This document shows, piece by piece, positions 35,619 through 43,780 of a DNA stretch of 64,000 bases. The notes beneath the pieces were generated by a model, which saw only the letters and a program-made list of their open reading frames with translations, was not told the origin of the DNA and did no database searches. Position numbers and translations under genes: made by a program. Location of the stretch: assembly GCA_036268425.1 (NCBI GenBank), contig DATAUE010000149.1:62001-126000 (forward strand), in the 5' to 3' direction. Positions within the stretch are counted from its first letter, which is position 1. Each line of letters starts with the position of its first letter. Origin of the DNA: DATARH01 sp036268425. Lineage in GTDB: Bacteria > Pseudomonadota > Alphaproteobacteria > ATCC43930 > CGMCC-115725.

Positions 35619-35681
35619 CGTAACGCTCCGGCCGATCAAGAACCTTTGTCGACGCAAGCAATTTTGTTTAAAAGCGTTACG
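35619..35681. promoter_or_regulatory. 9-bp inverted repeat around a possible promoter
   Basis: CGTAACGCT at 35619-35627 and its exact complement AGCGTTACG at 35673-35681 lie 54 bases apart. A further GTAAC sits at 35610-35614. Between the arms is a sigma-70-like pair on the + strand: TTGTCG (35646-35651), a 17-base spacer, then TAAAAG (35669-35674), which overlaps the right arm. This suggests a protein-bound site that could control rightward transcription and the leftward aminotransferase gene. Confidence 0.4.
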
Positions 35682-35682
35682 A

Positions 35683-35750
35683 GCACGCACCTTCCGCCGC
35701 AGAACATTGCCTTCCAGAGCGAGCCGGCTCCCGCCGGCTCGTCGTTTTTT
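35683..35750 (+). ncRNA. Candidate small RNA ending in a Rho-independent terminator
   Basis: The terminator at 35720-35750 has no protein gene upstream on its strand: the nearest genes on both sides run leftward. A sigma-70-like promoter at 35646-35674 would start a transcript near 35683, giving a product of roughly 68 bases. The 5' part CGTTACGAGCACGCACCTTC is single-stranded by eye and could pair with targets. Sequence alone cannot prove transcription. Confidence 0.35.
35720..35750 (+). terminator. Rho-independent terminator
   Basis: An 8-bp perfect stem CGAGCCGG/CCGGCTCG (35720-35727 with 35734-35741) closes a six-base loop and is followed by TCG and six T residues (35745-35750). The T tract exists only on the + strand, so it terminates rightward transcription, not scoB or the aminotransferase. 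Confidence 0.8.
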
Positions 35751-35784
35751 GTGGGCATGACGGCAACCGAGCTTAACTAATGGC

Positions 35785-36432
35785 TCAACCGATACCGGGG
35801 CGTACCCGGAAAGCAGCTTCGGTCTGCCTTTTGAGATCGTCGAGCGTGACGCCCGGCGCGATCTCAATCAATTCCATCCCGCTGCCCTTGCGGTCGACGG
35901 TAAAGACCGCAAGATCGGTAATGACCATGTCGACAACGCCGGCACCGGTCAGCGGCAGGTTGCAGCGATGCAGCAATTTGGCCTCGCCTTTGGCGGTGTG
36001 CTCCATCAGCACGATGACCTTTTTGACGCCGGCGACCAGGTCCATCGCGCCGCCCATGCCTTTGACCATGCGGCCGGGGATCATCCAGTTCGCCAGATCG
36101 CCGTTTTCGGCGACCTGCATCGCGCCAAGGATCGACAGGTCAATGTGTCCGCCGCGGATCATGCCGAATGATTGGGCGCTGTCGAAATAGCTGGTCGTTG
36201 GAAGTTCGGTGACGGTTTGTTTGCCGGCATTGATCAGGTCCGGGTCTTCTTCGCCTTCGAACGGGAAGGGGCCCATCCCCATCATGCCGTTCTCGCTTTG
36301 CAGCTGTACGGTCATCCCTTGCGGGATGAAATTCACCACCAGCGTCGGAATGCCGATCCCGAGATTGACATAAAATCCGTCTTCCAGTTCGGCGGCGGCG
36401 CGGCGCGCCATCTCGTCGCGTGACCAGGGCAT
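35785..36432 (-). CDS. scoB: Succinyl-CoA:3-ketoacid CoA-transferase subunit B
   Basis: 215 residues. The catalytic glutamate is Glu47 in LQSENGMMGMGPFP, which forms the glutamyl-CoA thioester intermediate. VNLGIGIPTLVVNF, GGHIDLSILGAMQV and GAMDLVAGVKKVIVLMEH complete the beta-subunit signature. With ScoA it moves CoA from succinyl-CoA to acetoacetate, feeding ketone bodies or polyhydroxybutyrate breakdown into acetyl-CoA. A strong GGAGGAGG precedes the ATG, and scoA ends 18 bases upstream. Confidence 0.93.
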   Translation of the reverse strand: MPWSRDEMARRAAAELEDGFYVNLGIGIPTLVVNFIPQGMTVQLQSENGMMGMGPFPFEGEEDPDLINAGKQTVTELPTTSYFDSAQSFGMIRGGHIDLSILGAMQVAENGDLANWMIPGRMVKGMGGAMDLVAGVKKVIVLMEHTAKGEAKLLHRCNLPLTGAGVVDMVITDLAVFTVDRKGSGMELIEIAPGVTLDDLKRQTEAAFRVRPGIG

Positions 36433-36450
36433 GTCCGGATCCTCCTCCTC

Positions 36451-37158
36451 TCAGGCCTGCCGCTTGCGCACGGTGCGCTGCTCGATGCGTTTTTCGTAGG
36501 ACGGGTAGTGCACAACGCGCTGCACGAAGATGCCGGGCGTGTGGATATGGTCGGGGTCGATCTCGCCGGGTTCGACGAGATGCTCGACCTCGGCGACCGT
36601 CACCCGGCCGGCGGTCGCCATCACCGGGTTAAAATTCCGCGCGGTCTTTCGGTAGACGAGGTTGCCTTCACGGTCGCCTTTCCAGGCGTGCACGATCGAC
36701 AGATCGGCGACGAGGCCCTTTTCCATGACATAAGTTTCACCGTCGAACTCGCGGGTTTCCTTGCCCTCGGCCACCAGGGTGCCGACGCCGGTCTTGGTAA
36801 AGAACGCCGGTACGCCGGCGCCGCCGGCGCGGATACGCTCAGCCAGCGTGCCCTGCGGGTTGAATTCGAGTTCGAGTTCGCCCTTAAGGTAAAGATCGGC
36901 GAACAGCTTGTTCTCGCCGACATAAGACGAGATCATCTTGCCGATCTGGCGGGTTTCGAGCAGCACGCCGAGACCGGCGCCGTCGATGCCGGCATTGTTC
37001 GAAACGACCGTCAGGCCTTTAGCGCCCGATCGACGCAGCGCCAGTATCAGCTTTTCAGGAATGCCGCACAGGCCAAAGCCGCCGGCCATCACCATCATGC
37101 CGTCGCGCAGCAGCCCGCTTAATGCCGCCTCGGCATCGGGATAGACCTTGTCTGCCAT
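36451..37158 (-). CDS. scoA: Succinyl-CoA:3-ketoacid CoA-transferase subunit A
   Basis: 235 residues. GGFGLCGIPEKLI is the SCOT-type signature that separates this from the 3-oxoadipate transferase subunit PcaI, which lacks FGLCGIPE at that site; TVVSNNAGIDGAGLGVLL, FNPQGTLAERIRAGGAGVPAFFT and GNLVYRKTARNFNPVMA follow. It is the alpha half of the heteromeric transferase with ScoB directly downstream. The two genes form a simple operon with about 128 bases separating them from ppiD upstream in position. Confidence 0.93.
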   Translation of the reverse strand: MADKVYPDAEAALSGLLRDGMMVMAGGFGLCGIPEKLILALRRSGAKGLTVVSNNAGIDGAGLGVLLETRQIGKMISSYVGENKLFADLYLKGELELEFNPQGTLAERIRAGGAGVPAFFTKTGVGTLVAEGKETREFDGETYVMEKGLVADLSIVHAWKGDREGNLVYRKTARNFNPVMATAGRVTVAEVEHLVEPGEIDPDHIHTPGIFVQRVVHYPSYEKRIEQRTVRKRQA

Positions 37159-37286
37159 TCGAGGCTCCTGCGCTGTGCCGCTTCTCGCTTACGGTCGTGA
37201 TAGTGCCGGTACGCCGCGCCTGTCAAATTTACCGACACCGTGCCTGAGCACAGCAACGGTTATGCACCGCCGGTCAACCCGGGCGG

Positions 37287-39170
37287 TCAGAACATGCGGT
37301 CGACCGCTTCGCGCTTGACCTCGACAGGGAAGCGGCGGCGCAGCGATTCGGTAAACTCCCCGGCAACATCGGCGCGGCTTTCATCGGCAAGCTGGTCGGA
37401 GAGGCCTGAGGCTGCGGCGTCGGAAATCTGGTCCGGCGACTGGACTTCCTTGAGTTGCGCGACAAAGGCGCCGGTCGGATCGCTGCCGGTGACGACATCG
37501 CCGACTTTCGCGGCGAACAATTTTGTCACCAACGCCGGCGGCACGCTTTGCCCCTGCGTCTGCTTGCGCGTCAGCGGTACGGCCGCGAGCAATGTCAGCT
37601 TTTTATCGCCGGCCATCTTGGCGAGCGGCGCATCGGCGGTGACCGCGGCGGCAAGCGCTTCCGCCTGTTTGGTTGCGGCATCGCGCTTTTGCTCAGCCTG
37701 CCAGCCGGCAACGGCAGTATCCTTCACGTCAGCCAGTGGCTTGACATGTGGCTCCGTAACCTTGTCGACATGCACGGCATAGATCGCGCCGTCTTGTGTA
37801 TCGGTGATGCGGCTGGTGTCGTTGGCGCTGGTCGAGAAAATCGTCTTGATGATTTCTTCGGGTGCGATCGGCAGCTTGACGGGTTTGCCCTCGGCATCGT
37901 GGCCGCTTTCGTCCAGCGAGGAGATCGTCACCGTTTTCAGCCCGAATTTCGCGGCGACGTCGGCCAGCGAGCCGCCGCCGGCCAGCGCGTCGTCGGCCTG
38001 GTTGCCGATCTTGTCGAGACGATCGACCGCGTCCTGCATCTTGAGGTCGGTTTCGATTTTGGCTTTGGCCTCTTCAAAGGTCTGGGTCTTGGCCGGGTCG
38101 ATCTTGGTGACGCGCAGGACGTGCCAGCCCATCGGGCTTTTGACCGGCTCGCTGGGTTTGTTCAGCGCAAGGTCGAAGGCGACGTCGCCGAGTTCGTGCG
38201 GAATATCCTGCCGGCTCAGCAGGCCGAGATCGATGCTGTCGGCATCCTGCCCAAGCGACGCCGCGACATCTTTCCAGTCCTTGCCGGCCGCCAATTCGCT
38301 TTCGGCTTCTTTGGCCTTCTCCTCAGACGGCGCCAGGAGTTGCTGAATGTCACGCTGCTCTGGCGTGCCAAAATCGTCTTTGTGCTGGTCGTATTCGCTG
38401 CGCAGCTTGTCGTCCGGAATGCTGCCCGATCGCTGCAGGTCCGCCGGTGACAGGCTGGCGATCGTTACCGCCCGGTATTCCGGGGCGCGGAACAAATCCG
38501 GGTGGGCGTCATAGAATTTCTTCAGGTCGGCGTCGCTGGGCTGGCCAATATCGGTGATCGACGCAACCGGGAACGCCACGATGTCGGCGAGACGCTTTTC
38601 ATTGCGGTAGCGGTAGAGCGCATCGACCACCGGCCGCGGCATGACGACCCCGGCCGTCACTGCCTGCAACAGGTCGGCGCGCGGGATATCGTGGCGCAGC
38701 CTTGCGACGAGCTGGTCTTCGGTCAGCCGGTTCATCGCCAGAATCTGGCCGAACAGCTGCCGGTCGAACTTCCCGTCGGCGCCGCGGAACGCCGGATTGT
38801 CGTAGATCGTGCTGCGCACCACATCGTCTGACGGATCGAGCCCCAGCCGCACGCTCTCATTGTCGAGCAGCGCGCGGTCGATCAGTTGCCCGAGCAGCGT
38901 GTCGATGATGCCAAGCTGCTTGATTTGCTGATTATCGATCGAGCCGCCGAATTGCGCGCGCAGGCGCTGCAAGGCCGGCTCTAATGCCTGCTGCAGTTCT
39001 TCGGCGCGGATATCGCGGCCGCCGACCGTGGCGAGGACGGTCTCGGGCGAATGCTCCTGGAAGTAGTCGGAGCGCGTATAGATTCCCCAGAAGCCGAACG
39101 ACACGATCAGCAGGACGAACAGAACCTTGACGACGATAGAACCCGCTCTGGTGCGGATCGCTTGCATCAT
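37287..39170 (-). CDS. ppiD: Periplasmic folding factor PpiD/SurA-type peptidyl-prolyl isomerase
   Basis: 627 residues. It has a short cytoplasmic N terminus, one membrane anchor (about 13-31, VVKVLFVLLIVSFGFWGIY), a SurA_N-3-type chaperone domain (to about 240) and a parvulin-like domain with GLLSRQDIPHELGDVAF and SPMGWHVLRVTKI. PpiD sits at the Sec translocon and helps fold exported proteins. The ATG at 39170 is chosen because MQAIRTRAGS is the usual start; an upstream GTG would add four residues. It is divergent from tpiA, with 204 bases between, a common alphaproteobacterial arrangement. Confidence 0.92.
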   Translation of the reverse strand: MMQAIRTRAGSIVVKVLFVLLIVSFGFWGIYTRSDYFQEHSPETVLATVGGRDIRAEELQQALEPALQRLRAQFGGSIDNQQIKQLGIIDTLLGQLIDRALLDNESVRLGLDPSDDVVRSTIYDNPAFRGADGKFDRQLFGQILAMNRLTEDQLVARLRHDIPRADLLQAVTAGVVMPRPVVDALYRYRNEKRLADIVAFPVASITDIGQPSDADLKKFYDAHPDLFRAPEYRAVTIASLSPADLQRSGSIPDDKLRSEYDQHKDDFGTPEQRDIQQLLAPSEEKAKEAESELAAGKDWKDVAASLGQDADSIDLGLLSRQDIPHELGDVAFDLALNKPSEPVKSPMGWHVLRVTKIDPAKTQTFEEAKAKIETDLKMQDAVDRLDKIGNQADDALAGGGSLADVAAKFGLKTVTISSLDESGHDAEGKPVKLPIAPEEIIKTIFSTSANDTSRITDTQDGAIYAVHVDKVTEPHVKPLADVKDTAVAGWQAEQKRDAATKQAEALAAAVTADAPLAKMAGDKKLTLLAAVPLTRKQTQGQSVPPALVTKLFAAKVGDVVTGSDPTGAFVAQLKEVQSPDQISDAAASGLSDQLADESRADVAGEFTESLRRRFPVEVKREAVDRMF

Positions 39171-39374
39171 GGCGCGAGACACTCGGCGTTGCGGGGGCGC
39201 CGCCGGTCGCGGCAGCCGCGGCTCATGCCGAGCCGTCGGTTGACCTCTGCGATGCCCGATGTGATCGTTGCGGTGAACATAGAGGCGGCGACCATAGACA
39301 TCGTCTGGCGGGGCTGCAACCTATGCCCCGCCGCCTATGTCCACCGGGCGCCGCAGCGCCCCCGGAGAAGCGAA

Positions 39375-40106
39375 ATGCCCAAGGGAAAACAACTGATCGC
39401 CGGCAACTGGAAGATGAACGGATTGCGCCAGGACGGGGTCGCTCTCGCCCGCGGCATCGCCGAGCAGGCGCGCGCCTTGCACGGTTGCGACCTGCTGGTA
39501 TGCCCGCCGGCGACGCTGCTCGCCGCGGTGGGCGAGGTGCTGGCCGGCAGCGGCGTCGCCCTGGGCGGCCAGGATTGCCACGCCAAGGCGTCGGGTGCGT
39601 TCACCGGCTCGATCAGCGCCGAAATGCTGAAAGATGCAGGGTGCAGCCACGGCCTGGTCGGCCATTCCGAGCGCCGGCACGGGCTTGGCGAGAGCGATGC
39701 CGACGTGCACGAAAAGACCGCGGCGTTGTGGCGGGTCGGCCTCGTCGCGATTGTCTGTGTCGGCGAGACCAGGGCCGAACGCGAAGCCGGCCGCGCGGTC
39801 GAGATCGTTGCCGGCCAACTTGCCGGCTCGGTGCCTGCGGGCGCAACGGCCGACCGGCTCGTCATTGCCTACGAGCCGGTTTGGGCGATCGGCACCGGGC
39901 TGACCCCGACCCTCGCCGATATCGCCGAAATCCATAACGCAATCCGTGGTCATACCCCGACCGGCACCCGGATACTCTACGGCGGTTCTGTTAACCCGAA
40001 GAATGCCAGCGAAATATTGGCGATCGACGGAGTGGACGGCGCGCTGATCGGCGGTGCCAGCCTTCAGACGGCGGATTTCTGCGGGATCGCCGAACTCTGC
40101 GCATGA
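39375..40106 (+). CDS. tpiA: Triosephosphate isomerase
   Basis: 243 residues. It interconverts dihydroxyacetone phosphate and glyceraldehyde 3-phosphate. All landmarks are present: NWKMN with the catalytic Lys, GHSERR with the catalytic His, YEPVWAIGTG with the catalytic Glu and loop 6, and LYGGSVNPKNA for phosphate binding. GGAGAAG lies five bases before ATG 39375. It stands at the head of a rightward run (secG, pyrG, kdsA, eno) typical of this class. Confidence 0.96.
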   Translation: MPKGKQLIAGNWKMNGLRQDGVALARGIAEQARALHGCDLLVCPPATLLAAVGEVLAGSGVALGGQDCHAKASGAFTGSISAEMLKDAGCSHGLVGHSERRHGLGESDADVHEKTAALWRVGLVAIVCVGETRAEREAGRAVEIVAGQLAGSVPAGATADRLVIAYEPVWAIGTGLTPTLADIAEIHNAIRGHTPTGTRILYGGSVNPKNASEILAIDGVDGALIGGASLQTADFCGIAELCA

Positions 40107-40156
40107 TTTCCGACAGCGCGGACCGCAGGATCATGGCGGCAGTAGCCAGCGGACGC

Positions 40157-40185
40157 GGGAGGCCCTAGATATAGGCCGCCCTCCC
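40157..40185. repeat. Inverted repeat between tpiA and secG
   Basis: GGGAGG (40157-40162) pairs with CCTCCC (40180-40185), with an inner CCTA/TAGG helix around a short loop. No T tract follows. It could be an mRNA hairpin in the secG leader. Confidence 0.45.
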
Positions 40186-40211
40186 GAAACTGCTGCGGCG
40201 CCCTCGTTGCC

Positions 40212-40568
40212 ATGATTGTCGTGCTGTTCGTTGTCCATGTCCTGATCGCGCTGGCGCTGATCGGGGTCGTTCTGCTGCAGAAAAGCGAAGGCGGCGCCCT
40301 CGGAATGGGAGGCGGCGGCATGTCCGGCTTTATGACCGGGCGCTCGACTGCGAACCTGCTGACCCGGACGACGGCGATCCTCGCCGCAGCGTTCTTCGTC
40401 ACCAGTATTCTTCTTGTGGTGTTGAGCAATGTCGATCGGACGCCGCACTCGCTGATTGATGAGGGCGGCCCGTCGCCGCTGCTCCCCGGATTGCCGCCGC
40501 CGCCGGCCCCCGCACCGCCGGCCACACCGGCGACGCCTGCCGGTCCGACCGCGCCGCTCGCCAAGTGA
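40212..40568 (+). CDS. secG: Preprotein translocase subunit SecG
   Basis: 118 residues. Two membrane segments (about 2-22 and 52-72) flank the conserved loop LLQKSEGGALGMGGGGMSGFMTGRS, which is diagnostic for SecG. The C-terminal tail is Pro/Ala-rich, as usual in alphaproteobacteria. SecG enlarges the SecYE channel and assists SecA cycling. Position next to tpiA is conserved across many bacteria. Confidence 0.95.
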   Translation: MIVVLFVVHVLIALALIGVVLLQKSEGGALGMGGGGMSGFMTGRSTANLLTRTTAILAAAFFVTSILLVVLSNVDRTPHSLIDEGGPSPLLPGLPPPPAPAPPATPATPAGPTAPLAK

Positions 40569-40770
40569 CGTTCGGTAGAATCACGTTTTATCAGGCGGGT
40601 AGGGCATCCTTTTCTGTATCTTCACAGGACGGCGGGCTTTGGCAGATCGTCCTGCACCGAACCGACGCAGGTTGGAAGCCAGTTGATTTTACAAAGAATT
40701 TTCGCGCGCAGGGCAGCCGCGGCAAGTTTGCCGTGGGCGACGCGGCGCGGTTGCTATACACTGAAGGTCC

Positions 40771-42405
40771 ATGACGCGGTTCATCTTCATCACCGGCGGC
40801 GTGGTCTCCTCTCTCGGCAAGGGTCTGTGCTCGGCGGCGCTCGGAGCGCTGTTGCAGGCACGCGGCTTCAAGGTCCGCCTGCGCAAGCTCGATCCTTATC
40901 TCAATGTCGATCCCGGCACGATGAGTCCCTATCAGCATGGGGAGGTCTTCGTAACCGATGACGGCGCCGAGACCGACCTCGACCTTGGGCATTACGAGCG
41001 CTATGTCGGCGTTGCCGCCCGCCGCAGCGACAGCGTAACCACCGGCCGCATCTATTCGACCGTCATCGGGCGCGAGCGGCGGGGCGAATATCTCGGCGCG
41101 ACGGTGCAGGTCATCCCGCACGTCACCGACGCAATCAAGGAATTCATCCAGGCCGACCTGACCGACGAGGATTTCGTGCTATGCGAAATCGGCGGCACGG
41201 TGGGCGACATCGAAAGCCTGCCGTTTCTCGAAGCGATCCGGCAACTCGGCAACGAACTCGGTCGCGAGCGTGTGCTGTTCGTGCATCTGACCCTGGTGCC
41301 GTGGATCGCCTCGGCTGGCGAACTGAAAACCAAGCCGACGCAGCATTCCGCGAAGGAATTGCTCGGGCTTGGCATTCAGCCCGACATTCTGCTGTGCCGC
41401 TGCGAGCGGCCGATCCCGGAAAGTGCCCGCAAGAAAATCGCCCTATTCTGCAACCTGCGCGAAACGCGCGTCATTCCGGCGCTCGACGTCGACACGATCT
41501 ATGCGGTGCCGGCGGCCTATCATGCCGAGGGGTTCGATCGCGAAGTCTGCGCCCATTTCGGATTGACGGCGCCGGAGCCCGATCTCACCCGCTGGGAATC
41601 GATCGTCAACCTCGTGCAGCGTCCCGAGGGCGAAGTGACGATCGCAATCGTCGGCAAGTACACGCATCTGCCCGACAGCTATAAATCGCTGGCTGAGGCC
41701 ATGGCGCATGGCGGCATCGCCAACAAGGTCCGCGTCAAGGTTGACTGGATCGATTCGGAAATCTTCGAAGCGGAAGACGAGGCGGTGCGCCAGCTTGAGG
41801 GCGTGCACGGCATCCTGGTGCCGGGTGGGTTCGGCGAGCGCGGTTCCGAAGGCAAGATCAAGGCGGTGCGTTTTGCCCGCGAGCGCGCAGTGCCCTATTT
41901 CGGCGTCTGCTTTGGCATGCAGATGGCGGTGATCGAGGCGGCGCGGCATCTCGCAAAACTGCCGGGCGCCGGCTCGACCGAGTTCGGTCCGTGCGAGCAC
42001 CCGGTGATCGGCCTGATGACCGAGTGGATGCGCGGCAACGATCTCGAGCAGCGCGAGGCCAATGGCGATCTCGGCGGCACGATGCGGCTCGGCGCCTACG
42101 AAGCGCTGCTCGATTCGGAAAGCCGGGTCGCCGAAATCTACGGCAAGACCCGCATCCACGAGCGGCACCGCCATCGCTACGAGGTCAACATCGCGTATCG
42201 CGACACCCTGGAAGCGGCGGGGTTGCGCTTTTCCGGCATGTCGCCGGACGGGTTGCTGCCGGAAATCATCGAGTTGCCGGAAGAGGTGCATCCCTGGTTT
42301 ATCGGCGTGCAATTTCACCCGGAACTGCGGTCGCGCCCGTTTGAGCCGCACCCGCTGTTCACCTCGTTCGTCAAGGCGGCGGTCGAGCAATCGCGGCTGG
42401 TGTAG
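40771..42405 (+). CDS. pyrG: CTP synthase
   Basis: 544 residues. The N-terminal synthetase domain starts with FIFITGGVVSSLGKGL and includes PYLNVDPGTMSPYQHGEVFVTDDGAETDLDLGHYERY and CEIGGTVGDIES. The C-terminal class I glutamine amidotransferase domain has GVCFGMQMAVIE with the catalytic Cys and GVQFHPELRSRP with His and Glu. It makes CTP from UTP and glutamine; the product supplies CMP-Kdo synthesis, in line with the adjacent kdsA. The 202 bases before it probably hold its promoter. Confidence 0.97.
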   Translation: MTRFIFITGGVVSSLGKGLCSAALGALLQARGFKVRLRKLDPYLNVDPGTMSPYQHGEVFVTDDGAETDLDLGHYERYVGVAARRSDSVTTGRIYSTVIGRERRGEYLGATVQVIPHVTDAIKEFIQADLTDEDFVLCEIGGTVGDIESLPFLEAIRQLGNELGRERVLFVHLTLVPWIASAGELKTKPTQHSAKELLGLGIQPDILLCRCERPIPESARKKIALFCNLRETRVIPALDVDTIYAVPAAYHAEGFDREVCAHFGLTAPEPDLTRWESIVNLVQRPEGEVTIAIVGKYTHLPDSYKSLAEAMAHGGIANKVRVKVDWIDSEIFEAEDEAVRQLEGVHGILVPGGFGERGSEGKIKAVRFARERAVPYFGVCFGMQMAVIEAARHLAKLPGAGSTEFGPCEHPVIGLMTEWMRGNDLEQREANGDLGGTMRLGAYEALLDSESRVAEIYGKTRIHERHRHRYEVNIAYRDTLEAAGLRFSGMSPDGLLPEIIELPEEVHPWFIGVQFHPELRSRPFEPHPLFTSFVKAAVEQSRLV

Positions 42406-42436
42406 TGCCGGTCCTATATTGCGGACGGCTAGGTGA

Positions 42437-42456
42437 ATCCCGGCTTTCGCCGGGAT
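42437..42456. repeat. Palindromic intergenic element (REP-like hairpin)
   Basis: ATCCCGGC (42437-42444), loop TTTC, GCCGGGAT (42449-42456). The surrounding TGA...TCA symmetry matches a palindrome widely dispersed in proteobacterial genomes. It sits between pyrG and kdsA, 17 bases before the kdsA start. Confidence 0.8.
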
Positions 42457-42473
42457 GACGATTGGGGGGTGAG

Positions 42474-43325
42474 ATGCAGCCACGCCATTTCGAAATCGGC
42501 GACGTCACGATCGGCAACGACCTTCCGCTGGTGCTGATTGCCGGGCCGTGCGCGCTGGAAAGCCGTGCACATGCACTGGAGATGAGCGCGGCGCTGGTCG
42601 AGATTACCGGCAAACTCGGTATCAAGCTGATCTACAAGACCTCGTTCGACAAGGCGAACCGCACGTCTCTGGGCGGCGAGCGCGGCATCGGCATTGGTAA
42701 TGGACTGCCGATTCTCGCCGAAATCCGTGAGGTCAGAGGCATCCCGGTACTGACCGATGTGCATGCGGCCGAGCAATGCGCGCCGACCGCCGAAGCGGTT
42801 GATGTGCTGCAGATTCCAGCCTTTCTGTGCCGCCAGACCGATCTCCTCGTCGCCGCGGCCAAGACCGGCAGCGCGATCAACGTCAAGAAGGGCCAATTCC
42901 TCGCCCCGTGGGACATGCAGCACGTCGCGGCCAAGATCGCCGGCAGCGGCAATGAGCGCGTGCTATTGTGCGAGCGCGGCGCCAGCTTTGGCTACAACAC
43001 GCTGGTGTCGGACATGCGCTCGCTGCCGGTGCTGGCCGAGACGGGATATCCCGTGGTGTTCGACGCGACGCATTCGGTGCAGCAGCCGGGCGGGCAGGGC
43101 GGCAAGAGTGGCGGCGAGCGCCGCTTTGTCGAAACCTTGGCGCGCGCCGCCGTCGCGATCGGCGTTGCTGCCGTGTTCCTGGAAACTCACGAAGACCCCG
43201 ACCGCGCCCCCTCCGACGGACCCAACATGGTGCCGCTGAAAAAGCTGCCGGAACTGCTTGAAACGCTGATTTCATTTGATCGGCTGGCCAAAGCACGCCG
43301 GCTCGGAGAATTTCCGAGCGCATGA
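42474..43325 (+). CDS. kdsA: 3-deoxy-8-phosphooctulonate synthase (Kdo-8-P synthase)
   Basis: 283 residues. It condenses phosphoenolpyruvate with arabinose 5-phosphate in the first step of Kdo synthesis for lipid A. Motifs: LIAGPCALES, IYKTSFDKANRTS, LTDVHAAEQC, QIPAFLCRQTDLL, FGYNTLVSDMRSLP, FDATHSVQQPGG and FLETHEDPDRAPSDGPNM. The AGPCALES Cys and the SFDKANR Asn leave metal-dependent or independent type open. GGGGGTGAG directly precedes ATG 42474. Its stop overlaps the GNAT start (ATGA). Confidence 0.96.
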   Translation: MQPRHFEIGDVTIGNDLPLVLIAGPCALESRAHALEMSAALVEITGKLGIKLIYKTSFDKANRTSLGGERGIGIGNGLPILAEIREVRGIPVLTDVHAAEQCAPTAEAVDVLQIPAFLCRQTDLLVAAAKTGSAINVKKGQFLAPWDMQHVAAKIAGSGNERVLLCERGASFGYNTLVSDMRSLPVLAETGYPVVFDATHSVQQPGGQGGKSGGERRFVETLARAAVAIGVAAVFLETHEDPDRAPSDGPNMVPLKKLPELLETLISFDRLAKARRLGEFPSA

Positions 43326-43765
43326 ACGGCAAACTCGAACCGGTTCAGTTAGAGACAGTCATCGGGGACCTGCCGTCCGGCTTCGAAGTTCTGCGCTCGG
43401 ATGCGCGTGGCGAGGGTTATCGTCATATCGAGCGCCTCGCCGGCGATTGGGGCGCAGGAACGTTGCGTTTCAGTTTGCCAGGTGAGGTGCTGTTGGCAGC
43501 CCGATGTGATGGAGAACTGGTCGGAATCGGCGGCCTTACGCATGATCGATCAGGTAGCGGAATGCTACGGATGCGACGTTTTTACGTCAGGCCCGCGTCT
43601 AGGAGGCTCGGTGTCGGACGAATTCTGGCGGAATGCTTAGTCCGCCGCGCTCGCCGCCTGGGTTGCACGGTAGCCGCGAACGCCGCACCCGGCAGCGAGC
43701 CGTTCTGGGAAGCCCTGGGGTTTGTGCGAGAAGCTTGCGATGATCATACCCATGCGTTGCGATAA
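43322..43765 (+). CDS. GNAT-family N-acetyltransferase
   Basis: 147 residues. MRRFYVRPASRRLGVGRILAECLVRRA carries the acetyl-CoA-binding R/Q-x-x-G-x-G/A turn (RRLGVG) of GNAT enzymes, and FWEALGFVRE is the usual C-terminal motif. The substrate is unknown. The start overlaps the kdsA stop by four bases, so it is translated with kdsA, and eno follows 15 bases later. This gene is not a regular member of the kdsA-eno cluster and may be an insertion. Confidence 0.82.
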   Translation: MNGKLEPVQLETVIGDLPSGFEVLRSDARGEGYRHIERLAGDWGAGTLRFSLPGEVLLAARCDGELVGIGGLTHDRSGSGMLRMRRFYVRPASRRLGVGRILAECLVRRARRLGCTVAANAAPGSEPFWEALGFVREACDDHTHALR

Positions 43766-43780
43766 TTCTGTGAGACCTCA

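Noticed and set aside
40565..40774. Possible 69-codon gene between secG and pyrG
   Set aside because: The GTG start overlaps the secG stop, but there is no family motif, the composition is atypical and the stretch is better explained as the pyrG promoter and leader.
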